Assembly: GCA_025449775.1 (NCBI GenBank)
Contig: JANWIS010000049.1
Coordinates: 1-16,173, forward strand
Length of the DNA stretch: 16,173 bases
From: Ignavibacteriaceae bacterium
GTDB lineage: Bacteria > Bacteroidota > Ignavibacteria > Ignavibacteriales > Ignavibacteriaceae
Reading direction: 5' to 3'
The notes beneath the pieces are model-generated. The model saw only the letters and a list, made by a program, of their open reading frames with translations. It was not told the DNA's origin and did no database searches. Shown piece after piece: positions 1-7,636 of the stretch. Both the position numbers and the translations under genes were made by a program. Numbering within the stretch: the first letter of the stretch is position 1; each line of letters opens with the position of its first letter.

Positions 1-982
1 TAAAAATTGCAACAGAATCCCAAGCTGGTTTATCGAGTGAACTCAGCAGCCTTCTGTCTAAATGTCTTCCTTCCCATGTCATATCCAGCATCGATGGCAT
101 TTTATAATCGAAGTTTACCATCGAAGTTATTGCAGCAGTCATTAGCTGTGGAAATAATCCGTCATAAAGTGGAAAAGCAAAATCTCTGTCTTTCGGGATT
201 GGTATCCATTCTCTTTTTTTTCCTGATTTATATCCAGCCCAATTCCATTGTCCTGCATGCCGGTCGCGATCACCGATAAAAATATCAAACAAACGTGCTT
301 TCAGTAATTCAGCTGCATTAACACTCTCATCATTATCCTCCTGAAGCTCTTCATAAAGTTTAAACGTATTTACAATCCTATCAGCTCCTGCAAAGTTTAT
401 AGTTGAATCTTTATAATCTTCCGGGTCCTCTTCAATTGTTCCTAAAACTCCTGCAAATTCATTTCTGAATTCGCCTAACAGTTCATCGTTTGGCAAAATG
501 CAAATTAATGGATTGGAGTTTAGAATTTTAAGTGAGTCCATTAATAAAGAAACCACAACTGATGATGCCGGATTTGTAACACTAACCTGATCCTGCATTA
601 CATCGGCAACAATAGATTCTTTAAAATCTGGTGGAAGACTTCTGCTTACATCTTTATCGATTGAACGAAATCTGTATTCCTTTCCATTCTTTCCGTTGAG
701 TTTAAGTGATTTGGTTTGAAGTCCTCCGCCTTTCTCAATCGGTGTTAATCCACCGGCATATTTTTGAAGATCAAGAATGGGAACTTTTATTGGAGTTATC
801 CAAAGATTTCTCCAGTGATCTCCGGCAAAAAATCTTTCGAAACTGTTTGAATTATAATCACCTGCAACTACAATTTCATTTCCATTAAAGAATGAAGCTG
901 AAGTATCCTGTGAAAAACAATTTGTAGAAAAGAGGATAAAGAGGATCGACGTGATAAAATTATGGTAGTGAAACTTTTTCAA
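1..982 (-). CDS. Exported HipA/Fam20C-like kinase-fold protein, N-terminal 327 residues (3' end beyond window)
   Basis: Open minus-strand frame with no stop from 982 to the left edge. I place the start at TTG (982-980): an in-frame TAA lies immediately upstream and the next in-frame ATG is about 129 codons in. Residues 1-25 form a signal peptide (basic start, hydrophobic core, probable cut after CFSQ), so the protein is exported. Residues 61-111 carry WITPIKVPILDL, then GGGLQTKSL and YRFRSIDKD, which resemble a nucleotide-binding loop and lysine. GDRDRHAGQW (238-246) resembles the catalytic loop of HipA, PI3K-like and Fam20C kinases, and IPIPKDRDFAF (260-270) the metal-binding Asp. From memory, Bacteroidota proteins with this block are often large and continue into an outer-membrane beta-barrel or phosphoesterase domain, which here would lie outside the window. 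Kinase activity is inference; the coding call is firm. No clear ribosome binding site. Confidence 0.8.
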   Translation of the reverse strand, partial: MKKFHYHNFITSILFILFSTNCFSQDTSASFFNGNEIVVAGDYNSNSFERFFAGDHWRNLWITPIKVPILDLQKYAGGLTPIEKGGGLQTKSLKLNGKNGKEYRFRSIDKDVSRSLPPDFKESIVADVMQDQVSVTNPASSVVVSLLMDSLKILNSNPLICILPNDELLGEFRNEFAGVLGTIEEDPEDYKDSTINFAGADRIVNTFKLYEELQEDNDESVNAAELLKARLFDIFIGDRDRHAGQWNWAGYKSGKKREWIPIPKDRDFAFPLYDGLFPQLMTAAITSMVNFDYKMPSMLDMTWEGRHLDRRLLSSLDKPAWDSVAIF

Positions 983-1057
983 TTAATAAAATTTTATTGA
1001 TAGCGGAAATGTTGTTCAGATCTTTTTTATAAAAAAAAATTAAAAGCGATCAGCCGG

Positions 1058-2986
1058 TTATTCCATTGGTAAATTCATTCGTTGCAATATTTCATTAAAC
1101 CTGGGATGGTCGTGGATTTCTTTCCAGAACTTACCGTTAATAAAATTTAATCCTCCCAATTTCTTATCAATTGCTTTATGAAGAAAATCAATAGCTTTAT
1201 CAAATTCACCAAGCCCGATATAAACAATTGCAATTTCAAGTTCGATATGTTGTATTTCCGATTCAGCATTTTCCACACTCTTAATAAACTGTAGTGCTTT
1301 TTTCGGCTGACCAAGTTTTGCATAGGCATAACATAAACCGGCATTGGCTCTAGGCATATTAGATGGATTATCCAAAACTCTATTCAAAATTTCTATTGCT
1401 TTATCATATTCATTCGATTTCATATGCATCCAGGCGATACTGTTCCAGGTATCACCAAAATCAGGATCAAGTTCAATCGTTTTTTTCTGTTGTTCAATTG
1501 CATTTTCGGTTTGGTTGTTGTTAAAATAGGCAAACGTAAGTATATAACTTATAGGTGCGCTTAACGGATTTATCTGATACGCAATCTCTGCCTCCTTCAA
1601 TGCTTTTTTATGATAGCCAAGTGTTGTCAAGAGCATTGAATAATACTGGTGAGTTTCAGCGGAATTCGGATTGACTTCAAAAACTTTGAGATAACATTTT
1701 TCAGCACCATCCCAATCCCAGTCATAAAAATATTTTACCATGCCGAGAGAAATCTGCGAATCAATTGTTGTGTTATCAATGTTAAAAGATTTCAATGCAT
1801 AATCTTTTGCTTTTACATAAGCAATTTTATTAGACATTGAGCCAACCGCACCTAAATAAATATAGCAGGCTGATAATTTTGAATAAGCCAAAGCAAAATC
1901 CGGAGAAATTTCTATAGCATCTTCGAAACATTTTATTGCTTTATGAACAAAGTCTGGTGTCCATTTATTCCAATAGAATAATCCTTTCAGGTAAAGATTG
2001 TATGCTTCAATATTTTCCGTCGGCACTTTGACAAGAGGTTTGGAAGGTTTAGCAATTGAAATTGTTTTTTTCAATTGATTAACAATTGAATTTGCAAGCT
2101 CATCCTGAACAGCAAATATATCTTCAAGATTTCTATCATAGGTTTCAGACCATTTGTGATACCCGTTCTCGGAATTAATTAACTGTGCAGTTACACGTAC
2201 ACGGTTTCCATATTTACGAACACTGCCTTCAAGCACTGTCCTTACACCAAGCTGTTTTCCGATTTCTCTTATGTCAGTGTTTTTCCCTTTAAAAGCAAAA
2301 GATGATGTTCGTGATGTCACAAGCAATCCCTCTACTTTGGCTAATGAATTAAGCAATTCTTCAGTAATGCCATCACTGAAATATTCATTATCTTTTTCAG
2401 CACTTAAATTGACAAATGGTAACACAGCGATTGATTGATCAGAGCCTGAAGTTTTTCCTTCAATCTGCTGTGAAGTAGGGATCACAATTCCATCTGAACT
2501 TAACGCATAGATCTTAACAGGTTCTTTAACATTTTTCAATTCATATCTGCCCAGAAATATTGAAGTGATTTCCTTCTGATTTCTTAGTTCATCATTAATT
2601 TTATCAGAAATAAGAACACTTCCTGAAGCTGCAATGTTCTCAATACGTGATGCAATGTTCACACCATCTCCAAAAATACCCTCGTCATCATAAACTACAT
2701 CACCGGCATGAATACCAATTCTCAATTGAACAACAGGATCCATTTGAAGCTCCTGCTGGATTTTTGTTGCACAGATTGCCGATTCAATGGCACTTCCAAA
2801 TATTGATAGCGTGCCATCACCATAATACTGCAGAATCTGACCTCGGTGTTCTGAAATCAGTCGTTCTAGCACTTCACGATGTTTATCTCTTAGTATTTTT
2901 GCACGCTTCTCATTTTCCTGCATTAACGCAGTATATCCAACCATATCAGTAAACATGATTGCAGCGAGCATTCTAATATCTTTCAT
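1058..2986 (-). CDS. Class III nucleotide cyclase with TolB-like domain and C-terminal TPRs
   Basis: A 642-residue probable signalling protein. Residues 1-160 are a class III adenylate/guanylate cyclase domain: FTDMVGYT with metal-binding D14, YYGDG with second metal Asp D57, and FGDGVNIASR with the transition-state pair N110 and R114. The two positions that normally select adenine (Lys and Asp) appear to be Gln53 and Gly103, so the product nucleotide is uncertain. Residues about 183-310 (SIAVLPFVNLS, then DGITEELLNSL) form the TolB/FlgO-like domain commonly fused to such cyclases; about 325-642 is a run of TPRs ending in a short tail. No signal peptide or membrane segment is evident, so it is probably cytoplasmic. 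An in-frame TTG lies directly before the ATG at 2986; I prefer the ATG. No ribosome binding site is visible. The gene is flanked by 75- and 169-base gaps and is probably transcribed alone. The TAA is followed on the minus strand by a run of nine T without a convincing stem. Confidence 0.9.
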   Translation of the reverse strand: MKDIRMLAAIMFTDMVGYTALMQENEKRAKILRDKHREVLERLISEHRGQILQYYGDGTLSIFGSAIESAICATKIQQELQMDPVVQLRIGIHAGDVVYDDEGIFGDGVNIASRIENIAASGSVLISDKINDELRNQKEITSIFLGRYELKNVKEPVKIYALSSDGIVIPTSQQIEGKTSGSDQSIAVLPFVNLSAEKDNEYFSDGITEELLNSLAKVEGLLVTSRTSSFAFKGKNTDIREIGKQLGVRTVLEGSVRKYGNRVRVTAQLINSENGYHKWSETYDRNLEDIFAVQDELANSIVNQLKKTISIAKPSKPLVKVPTENIEAYNLYLKGLFYWNKWTPDFVHKAIKCFEDAIEISPDFALAYSKLSACYIYLGAVGSMSNKIAYVKAKDYALKSFNIDNTTIDSQISLGMVKYFYDWDWDGAEKCYLKVFEVNPNSAETHQYYSMLLTTLGYHKKALKEAEIAYQINPLSAPISYILTFAYFNNNQTENAIEQQKKTIELDPDFGDTWNSIAWMHMKSNEYDKAIEILNRVLDNPSNMPRANAGLCYAYAKLGQPKKALQFIKSVENAESEIQHIELEIAIVYIGLGEFDKAIDFLHKAIDKKLGGLNFINGKFWKEIHDHPRFNEILQRMNLPME

Positions 2987-3095
2987 CAAGAAATCTAATT
3001 TTTATTATTGACAGTTATAAATTTTACAAAAGTCGGTAGAAAATAAAATTATATTCGGTTAACTACAATTTAACATAAACGAGCGGATTAATTCA

Positions 3096-3138
3096 TTCCT
3101 GAATAATTTTGAGAAGATTTTTTTAGTAATTTCAGGAA
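3096..3138. repeat. Perfect 8-bp inverted repeat upstream of the cyclase gene
   Basis: TTCCTGAA (3096-3103) and TTCAGGAA (3131-3138) are exact inverted copies separated by 27 bases, in the gap between the transporter stop and the cyclase start. There is no T-run after either arm in the minus-strand direction, so it does not look like an intrinsic terminator for the transporter gene. It could be a dyad operator or a chance match in AT-rich DNA. Confidence 0.25.
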
Positions 3139-3155
3139 GATGCTTTTAGACTAAA

Positions 3156-3923
3156 CTAAGATCGGCTTGATTTGGCTGCTTCTTCAATCATTTTATGCGA
3201 AAGCTCTTTACCTAAATACAGATCAATCAGGAAATGGATTACATACAACAAAGGTGTGAGAAAAACTGCTACAGTGAATTTGTATATATAGTTAACTAAC
3301 CCTATTGCTAACACTAATGATAAATCCCATCCTGCACCAAAATAAAAAGCTATAAGAAGAACAACAAAGCTGTCTATAAATTGTGATACGAGTGTGGAAC
3401 CCGTTGCTCTAAACCAGATCTTTGAACTGCCAGTGAAAGATCTTAGAAAATGAAATACATAAACATCAATAATCTGTCCGATTAAAAAAGCTACCAATGA
3501 TCCAAAGATAATCCATAATCCCTGTCCGAAGATTGTATTAAAAGCAAGGCTCATATTCAATACACCCATTTCAGTTTCTCTTTCAATCCAAAAATCTGCC
3601 GGGTGAAGACCAATAGCAAAATAGATCATCAGGAAAGCGTAAGTTATTAATGATGCAGCGGTAAATGACATAAATCTTACTCCCTTCTTCCCGAAGTATT
3701 CATTTATAATATCCGTCATTATAAATACAACTGGCCAAAGTAGTACACCGGCAGTGAGGTTAAATGAGAGATTACTTTCTCCAAAGAAGGAAAGGTTAAT
3801 AGGATCTAATCCAAACCATTTTTCTAATGAAAAAATTTTTACGCCAATAAATTCTGCAAGCAAGGCATTAGCAACAAAGAATGTTCCTAATATGTAAAAT
3901 AAAGTTGTTTTTTTATCATGCAT
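3156..3923 (-). CDS. yhhQ: Queuosine precursor transporter, YhhQ/QPTR (VUT, DUF165) family
   Basis: A 255-residue integral membrane protein of the size usual for the family. It has about six hydrophobic segments, starting at residues 8-30. Family signatures are the Pro/Asp block WPVVFIMTDIINEYFGKKG (63-81) and STLVSQFIDSFVVLLIAFYF (176-195), both typical of YhhQ. E. coli YhhQ imports the queuosine precursors preQ0/preQ1 for tRNA wobble modification (established for the family); no other queuosine gene is in this window, so salvage by this organism is inferred from the family alone. The ATG at 3923 is the only sensible start, as the first membrane helix begins within ten residues. The tail after the last helix is short and charged. 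It lies downstream of a terminator, so it should have its own promoter in the roughly 40 AT-rich bases before the ATG; I see no strong match there. Confidence 0.88.
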   Translation of the reverse strand: MHDKKTTLFYILGTFFVANALLAEFIGVKIFSLEKWFGLDPINLSFFGESNLSFNLTAGVLLWPVVFIMTDIINEYFGKKGVRFMSFTAASLITYAFLMIYFAIGLHPADFWIERETEMGVLNMSLAFNTIFGQGLWIIFGSLVAFLIGQIIDVYVFHFLRSFTGSSKIWFRATGSTLVSQFIDSFVVLLIAFYFGAGWDLSLVLAIGLVNYIYKFTVAVFLTPLLYVIHFLIDLYLGKELSHKMIEEAAKSSRS

Positions 3924-3962
3924 AACATTATGATAATATTAGTTTTTGTTCAGTTAATATAT

Positions 3963-3994
3963 AAAAAAAAGCGGTATCGTTACTGATACCGCTT
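3963..3994 (-). terminator. Rho-independent terminator of the DUF6600-type gene
   Basis: Perfect 10-bp stem AAGCGGTATC (3969-3978) and GATACCGCTT (3985-3994) with a 6-base loop. Read on the minus strand it is followed by a run of at least eight T (3970-3963). It begins about 28 bases beyond the stop codon at 4023 and insulates the secreted-protein gene from the transporter gene downstream. It is the clearest intrinsic terminator in the window. Confidence 0.9.
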
Positions 3995-4022
3995 GTGTGG
4001 AGAGAGTTATTATAGGATCGTT

Positions 4023-5354
4023 TTATCTTTTATTTCGTTCTCTGTTATTATCTTCTGTTCTGTCTTTCTGTTTCCTGGTTTCAGTTTTTGTATTGCGTGA
4101 ATCATTTTGTTTCTCTGTCACATTCTCTTTGGTCCGTATTTCCCGGGTCGTATTCTGTCTGCTTACTTCGCGTTTTAATTCTTTATTTTGTTCCTGCTTG
4201 TTTCTATTTGAGTCCTTACGATCCTTCAATAAAACTTTACTCTGATTCTGCTTTTGATTTTCCTTCTTTAACTGTTCAACTCTCTGTCTATTGACATTTT
4301 CAAAATTGTTTTTGGAATTCTTCGTTTCTTTTTTTCTTATTTCAGTATTTTCATTTTTCCTCTTAACATTCAAATCAAAATTTTGTTTTTTATCGGTTCT
4401 TTTCTTATCAACATCAAGTTGAACAACATTTGTTTTGTCATTCCTGGTATTCTCAATATTACGGGTATTTATTTTATTCTCAGTTTTCCGTTCCTGCTTT
4501 ATGTTTTTTGTTCTATCTTCACGAATACCAGTCCGAACCTTATCAAAATCCAGCGAAGTTCTTTTATTTTCTTTTTTGATTTCCATTCGTTTCAAATCAT
4601 TTTTCACAAGCACTTCCCTATTCAGATCCAGAGTACGAATTTCATCACGATTTCGTTTATCTCTATTTAAATCTCGTGAATCAGTTACTCTGACCAGATC
4701 CCGTCGCTTGATTTCTTGTCCGGAACGTGTTCGTACATATTCAATATCGATGCCTCTATTCTGAATTCTGCCATCATAATATGTATAATTAGTGCGGTAC
4801 TTTGTTCCGTTATAAATTCTATAGCGGTAATCAGGTTCAACATAATAGTTATATACATAAGGATCACAGAAATTATGATAGTTTACAAAATGCCAATGAT
4901 AATATGGTGTATAATAAACATTAGTAAACTGTATACCGATCGAAAAAGAAAAGTGTGCATATGGATGAAGCGGAGCCCATCCGATATAATTGTCATCGTA
5001 TCTCCATTCTACCCAGGCAGGAGCCCAATCATAATCCGGGTACCATAACCAGCCATAATATTCGTCATAAAACCATCTACCGTAGTGATACGTGATATGT
5101 CCAAATGGTTCATACGAATCCCAATACCAGCCATCATAAGTCCAGATCCAACGACCAGAATTGTAAGGCATCCAGGTTCTTCGAATTATTGTTGGTCGCC
5201 AAACAACTACTCCATAATCTACTTCTATCCATGAACCATACAGTGAAAGTTCTGAATAGAAATATTGCCCGACTCCATCATGATTCTTATTTGCCTCAGT
5301 GTTCGTATTGATAAGTGCAAAAAGAATTGCTGAGAAAATTATTATCCGTTTCAT
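4023..5354 (-). CDS. Secreted Trp/Tyr-rich (DUF6600-type) protein with long charged low-complexity tail
   Basis: A 443-residue exported protein of unknown function. I start it at the ATG at 5354: it follows GGAGG with 6-base spacing and opens with a signal peptide (MKRIIIFSAILFALINTNTEA). The frame extends 17 codons further upstream, but that part overlaps the probable promoter and has no recognition signal. Residues about 25-195 are extremely rich in Trp and Tyr, with repeated GRW/GW/WAPAW patterns (GRWIWTYDGWYW, GRWFYDEYYGWLW, DNYIGWAPLHP) as in the DUF6600 family. Residues about 205-443 are a polyampholyte tail dominated by K, R, N, E, D, Q and T, with almost no aromatic residues or cysteine, and are probably disordered. 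Location is periplasm or cell surface. The gene stands alone between a candidate sigma-54 promoter and a strong terminator. Domain naming is from pattern recognition; any role is unknown. Confidence 0.85.
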   Translation of the reverse strand: MKRIIIFSAILFALINTNTEANKNHDGVGQYFYSELSLYGSWIEVDYGVVVWRPTIIRRTWMPYNSGRWIWTYDGWYWDSYEPFGHITYHYGRWFYDEYYGWLWYPDYDWAPAWVEWRYDDNYIGWAPLHPYAHFSFSIGIQFTNVYYTPYYHWHFVNYHNFCDPYVYNYYVEPDYRYRIYNGTKYRTNYTYYDGRIQNRGIDIEYVRTRSGQEIKRRDLVRVTDSRDLNRDKRNRDEIRTLDLNREVLVKNDLKRMEIKKENKRTSLDFDKVRTGIREDRTKNIKQERKTENKINTRNIENTRNDKTNVVQLDVDKKRTDKKQNFDLNVKRKNENTEIRKKETKNSKNNFENVNRQRVEQLKKENQKQNQSKVLLKDRKDSNRNKQEQNKELKREVSRQNTTREIRTKENVTEKQNDSRNTKTETRKQKDRTEDNNRERNKR

Positions 5355-5358
5355 AATA

Positions 5359-5365
5359 CACCTCC
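5359..5365 (-). promoter_or_regulatory. Strong ribosome binding site that decides the DUF6600-type gene start
   Basis: The minus strand reads GGAGGTG, with GGAGG six bases before the ATG at 5354. Such a strong site is rare in this window, where most starts have none. It marks the internal Met, followed by a signal peptide, as the true start. Confidence 0.75.
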
Positions 5366-5388
5366 GTTTTATTTTACAATTGATAAAA

Positions 5389-5405
5389 GACAACGAAAGT
5401 GCCAA
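5389..5405 (-). promoter_or_regulatory. Candidate sigma-54 (-24/-12) promoter of the DUF6600-type gene
   Basis: The minus strand reads TTGGCACTTTCGTTGTC. This matches the RpoN consensus TGGCAC-N5-TTGC with correct spacing; the only core deviation is T for C in the -12 GC. Transcription would begin near 5379, leaving a leader of about 25 bases that holds the GGAGG site and the ATG at 5354. The geometry supports it; no rpoN gene, activator gene or mapped enhancer site is in view. Confidence 0.45.
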
Positions 5406-5498
5406 TTCAAAAAAGTTATTTTGTGTGTTTTTTAATTGAAATGATAGAAAATCTGTCTATTTAATTGGACAGGAAGTAAAAGAAAATGTTCAGCGGAT

Positions 5499-6653
5499 TT
5501 ATCTTTTTATTTTTCTTTGCTTCCAAAGATAATTACCGAAGACTCCAACAATTCCGGTTACAATAATGTATGGAATCTGGAATATTTCAACTATTAAAAA
5601 ATTCTTGAGGTTCAGATCGTTGAAAAGCATTTCTTTTCCTTTCAACAAAATCCTAAATTCAAAAATAAATTTTAAAGTTATTGAAAAAATAAAAGAAAGA
5701 ATGAAGATTGGATGTAAAAAGTACGAAAGGATTAATTGAGCAATTAATCCAAGATATAATAAATAAATTAGGATAAGCTTAAGAACTAAACTTTTATTGC
5801 TATAAAATAAACCTTTGCTTGCCCATCTCTTTCTTTGATGAAAAAAATCCTTCAATGTCTTGTTAGAATTTGTTTTAACAATAGAGCTTTTATCAATACA
5901 AAATTTCACTGTGAAGCTGGAATCTTTTGCAATTTTTTGCATAAGCAGTTCATCGTCTCCTGAAGATAAGTTCATTTGATCTTTAAAACCACCGACTTCA
6001 TCAAACACATTTTTCCTGTAAGCAATATTAGCTGCATTGCAAATAATTGGATGATCAGATCCTATCAGTCCGGCACCACAAAGCACCAAACCTGTAAACT
6101 CTAGCTTCTGGAATTCAGCAAATAAACTAATTCCATTTTTAAACTCAACCGGTGCAGAAATAAAACCTGTTTTAGAATCAAAATATTTTAGAAGTGAACT
6201 CAACCAATTTTTCTCATAAAAACAATCTGCATCAGTAGTAACAATTATTTTACCGTTAGCATTTTCAATTCCATATCTCACTGCTCTTTTCTTATGTGCA
6301 TTTTGTGAATAGGTATCAGGTACACTCAAAATTTTTATGTTAGCCTTTGTAACATTTTTTTTAAATAATTCTACTGATTGGTCTTCTGATGAATCATCAA
6401 TATAAATCACTTCAAATTTTTCTGAAGGATAAGACAGGTTTTCAATTGATTTCAGGTTTTCTACAAGATTCTCTTCTTCATTCCGAAATGGAATAATAAT
6501 AGAAACGAAATCATCAGGCACGTTATTATTAATGGCTGGCTTTAATTTTTTCAGTCCATTTAAAATTCTTACCAGGAAGAAAAGATAGTGTGATAAAAAA
6601 AATAAGAATCCGGCAAGTATAAAGGCTGTAGTGGAGGAAATATCAATTGCCAT
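5499..6653 (-). CDS. Membrane-anchored family 2 glycosyltransferase (processive type, QxxRW)
   Basis: A 384-residue GT-A fold inverting glycosyltransferase that should transfer sugar from a nucleotide sugar on the cytoplasmic face of the inner membrane. One N-terminal membrane helix (about 8-30), then the GT2 core: SIIIPFRNEEENL (51-63), Asp pair D86-D87, metal-binding DAD (141-143), GDDE (232-235, catalytic base region) and QRKRW (273-277), the QxxRW motif of processive enzymes. Two or three helices follow (about 290-375) and the C-terminus is strongly basic. The ATG at 6653 overlaps the upstream membrane-protein gene by 11 bases (ATGGCAATTGA), so translation is probably coupled. It is the last gene of a three-gene unit with the UPF0104 protein and the radical SAM protein. 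Sugar and acceptor cannot be told; a lipid acceptor is plausible from the neighbours. No strong terminator follows, only a 5-bp hairpin near 5453-5473. Confidence 0.9.
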   Translation of the reverse strand: MAIDISSTTAFILAGFLFFLSHYLFFLVRILNGLKKLKPAINNNVPDDFVSIIIPFRNEEENLVENLKSIENLSYPSEKFEVIYIDDSSEDQSVELFKKNVTKANIKILSVPDTYSQNAHKKRAVRYGIENANGKIIVTTDADCFYEKNWLSSLLKYFDSKTGFISAPVEFKNGISLFAEFQKLEFTGLVLCGAGLIGSDHPIICNAANIAYRKNVFDEVGGFKDQMNLSSGDDELLMQKIAKDSSFTVKFCIDKSSIVKTNSNKTLKDFFHQRKRWASKGLFYSNKSLVLKLILIYLLYLGLIAQLILSYFLHPIFILSFIFSITLKFIFEFRILLKGKEMLFNDLNLKNFLIVEIFQIPYIIVTGIVGVFGNYLWKQRKIKR

Positions 6654-7629
6654 TTTTTCTCAGGAACATCACCGCCCCAATTAGTGCAGGAACCAAAAGA
6701 TTGATAATAAATAGCATGATCGAAGAATTAAATCCGACTGATGCACTCTCACCCATCTGTGTTAAAAAATAAACTGAAGCTCCTTCCCTGATGCCAAGTT
6801 CACCAATGGAAATAGGAGGAATCATAGTTTTAACAAACATAATAAGATTTGCAGCCCAGAAATAACTCAATAAGTCGAAGTGACCGGAAAAAGCTGATAC
6901 GAGAAATACGTACTGGACCAAATAGCATAGATAAAATAAAATTGATATCAAGCTCATTTTATTAAAATATTTCTTATCAAGGTTTTCAAATATTTTCAGT
7001 TTATCAAAAAAAGTTTTTATACTTTCTGAAGAATTTATCTTCGAAAAAATAACGCTGTTCCAAAACTTTTTACTTTTGATTATGAAAAAAAATAAATAGA
7101 AAAGCGTAAATAGAAGAATAAATAAAGATAAAATTAGATGTTCAGAGACATTATAATAATAATAGATATAGATGAGACTTGATACTGACCCAAAGAATAC
7201 GACAATTAATAATGGGAAAAATTTATCCACAAGTGTTGCAATTGTCACTTGCAGCAATGATTTATCTTTGAACTCAATTCCTCTTCCAAAGTACTCACCG
7301 ACTCTCAATGGTGTTATTATTCCTGCTGAAAATCCATAAAACAATGAACGGAAAACTTTTGATTTGTCAGTCTCACTAAGAACTTCTCTACAAGTTAGTT
7401 TCCATTTAGCATATTGAAAGTAAATATTAAAGACACTGAGAAAGACAACTAATCCAAGCAATAATATATTAACGTTTTTTAGAGCCAGAATAATCTGATC
7501 ATATTCCAAAGTATTTATTAGATAAAAAAGTAATCCAGCGGAGATTATAAGCTTGACTGCAATTATAAGAGAACTCTTCTTATATGTCTTTATTCTTGAA
7601 ACAATCGTATTTGACTTTACGGTGATCAT
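6643..7629 (-). CDS. UPF0104/AglD-type flippase-like membrane protein (LPG synthase TM-domain family)
   Basis: A 328-residue polytopic inner-membrane protein with about eight hydrophobic helices. The family signatures are visible: FSAGIITPLRVGEYFGRG in the first third (the usual G..N...P.R.GE motif) and PPISIGELGIREGASVYFL near the C-terminus (the usual P.P.G.G.RE motif). The family includes the membrane half of MprF and archaeal AglD-like proteins and is linked to lipid flipping or lipid-linked sugar handling; the soluble MprF lysyl-transferase domain is absent. The frame can begin at a TTG (7647) overlapping the radical SAM gene, but I prefer the ATG at 7629, seven bases after that gene's stop. 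It overlaps the glycosyltransferase gene by 11 bases. The context suggests it handles the lipid substrate of the neighbouring enzymes (inference). Confidence 0.85.
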   Translation of the reverse strand: MITVKSNTIVSRIKTYKKSSLIIAVKLIISAGLLFYLINTLEYDQIILALKNVNILLLGLVVFLSVFNIYFQYAKWKLTCREVLSETDKSKVFRSLFYGFSAGIITPLRVGEYFGRGIEFKDKSLLQVTIATLVDKFFPLLIVVFFGSVSSLIYIYYYYNVSEHLILSLFILLFTLFYLFFFIIKSKKFWNSVIFSKINSSESIKTFFDKLKIFENLDKKYFNKMSLISILFYLCYLVQYVFLVSAFSGHFDLLSYFWAANLIMFVKTMIPPISIGELGIREGASVYFLTQMGESASVGFNSSIMLFIINLLVPALIGAVMFLRKNGN

Positions 7630-7636
7630 AATATTT

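Noticed and set aside
7..279. Plus-strand 90-codon frame at the left edge
   Set aside because: It is antisense to the kinase-like coding sequence, which has an unbroken frame with recognisable motifs through the same bases.
1021..1057. Terminator after the cyclase gene
   Set aside because: There is a run of nine T on the minus strand, but no GC-rich stem precedes it.
2647..2952. Plus-strand open frame of 101 codons opposite the cyclase domain
   Set aside because: His/Leu-rich shadow of the conserved cyclase sequence, with no family resemblance and no ribosome binding site.
4435..4764. Plus-strand open frame of 109 codons opposite the DUF6600-type gene
   Set aside because: It is the complement of the charged low-complexity tail and has a Ser/Arg/Phe-rich composition with no ribosome binding site; several such frames arise here because the tail lacks stop-generating codons on the other strand.
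5355..5405. N-terminal 17-codon extension of the DUF6600-type protein
   Set aside because: It would put a charged segment before a good signal peptide and overlaps the candidate promoter; the internal ATG has a strong ribosome binding site.
5453..5473. Hairpin downstream of the glycosyltransferase as a terminator
   Set aside because: The stem is only five base pairs (CTGTC/GACAG) and is followed by an interrupted T-rich stretch, too weak to call.
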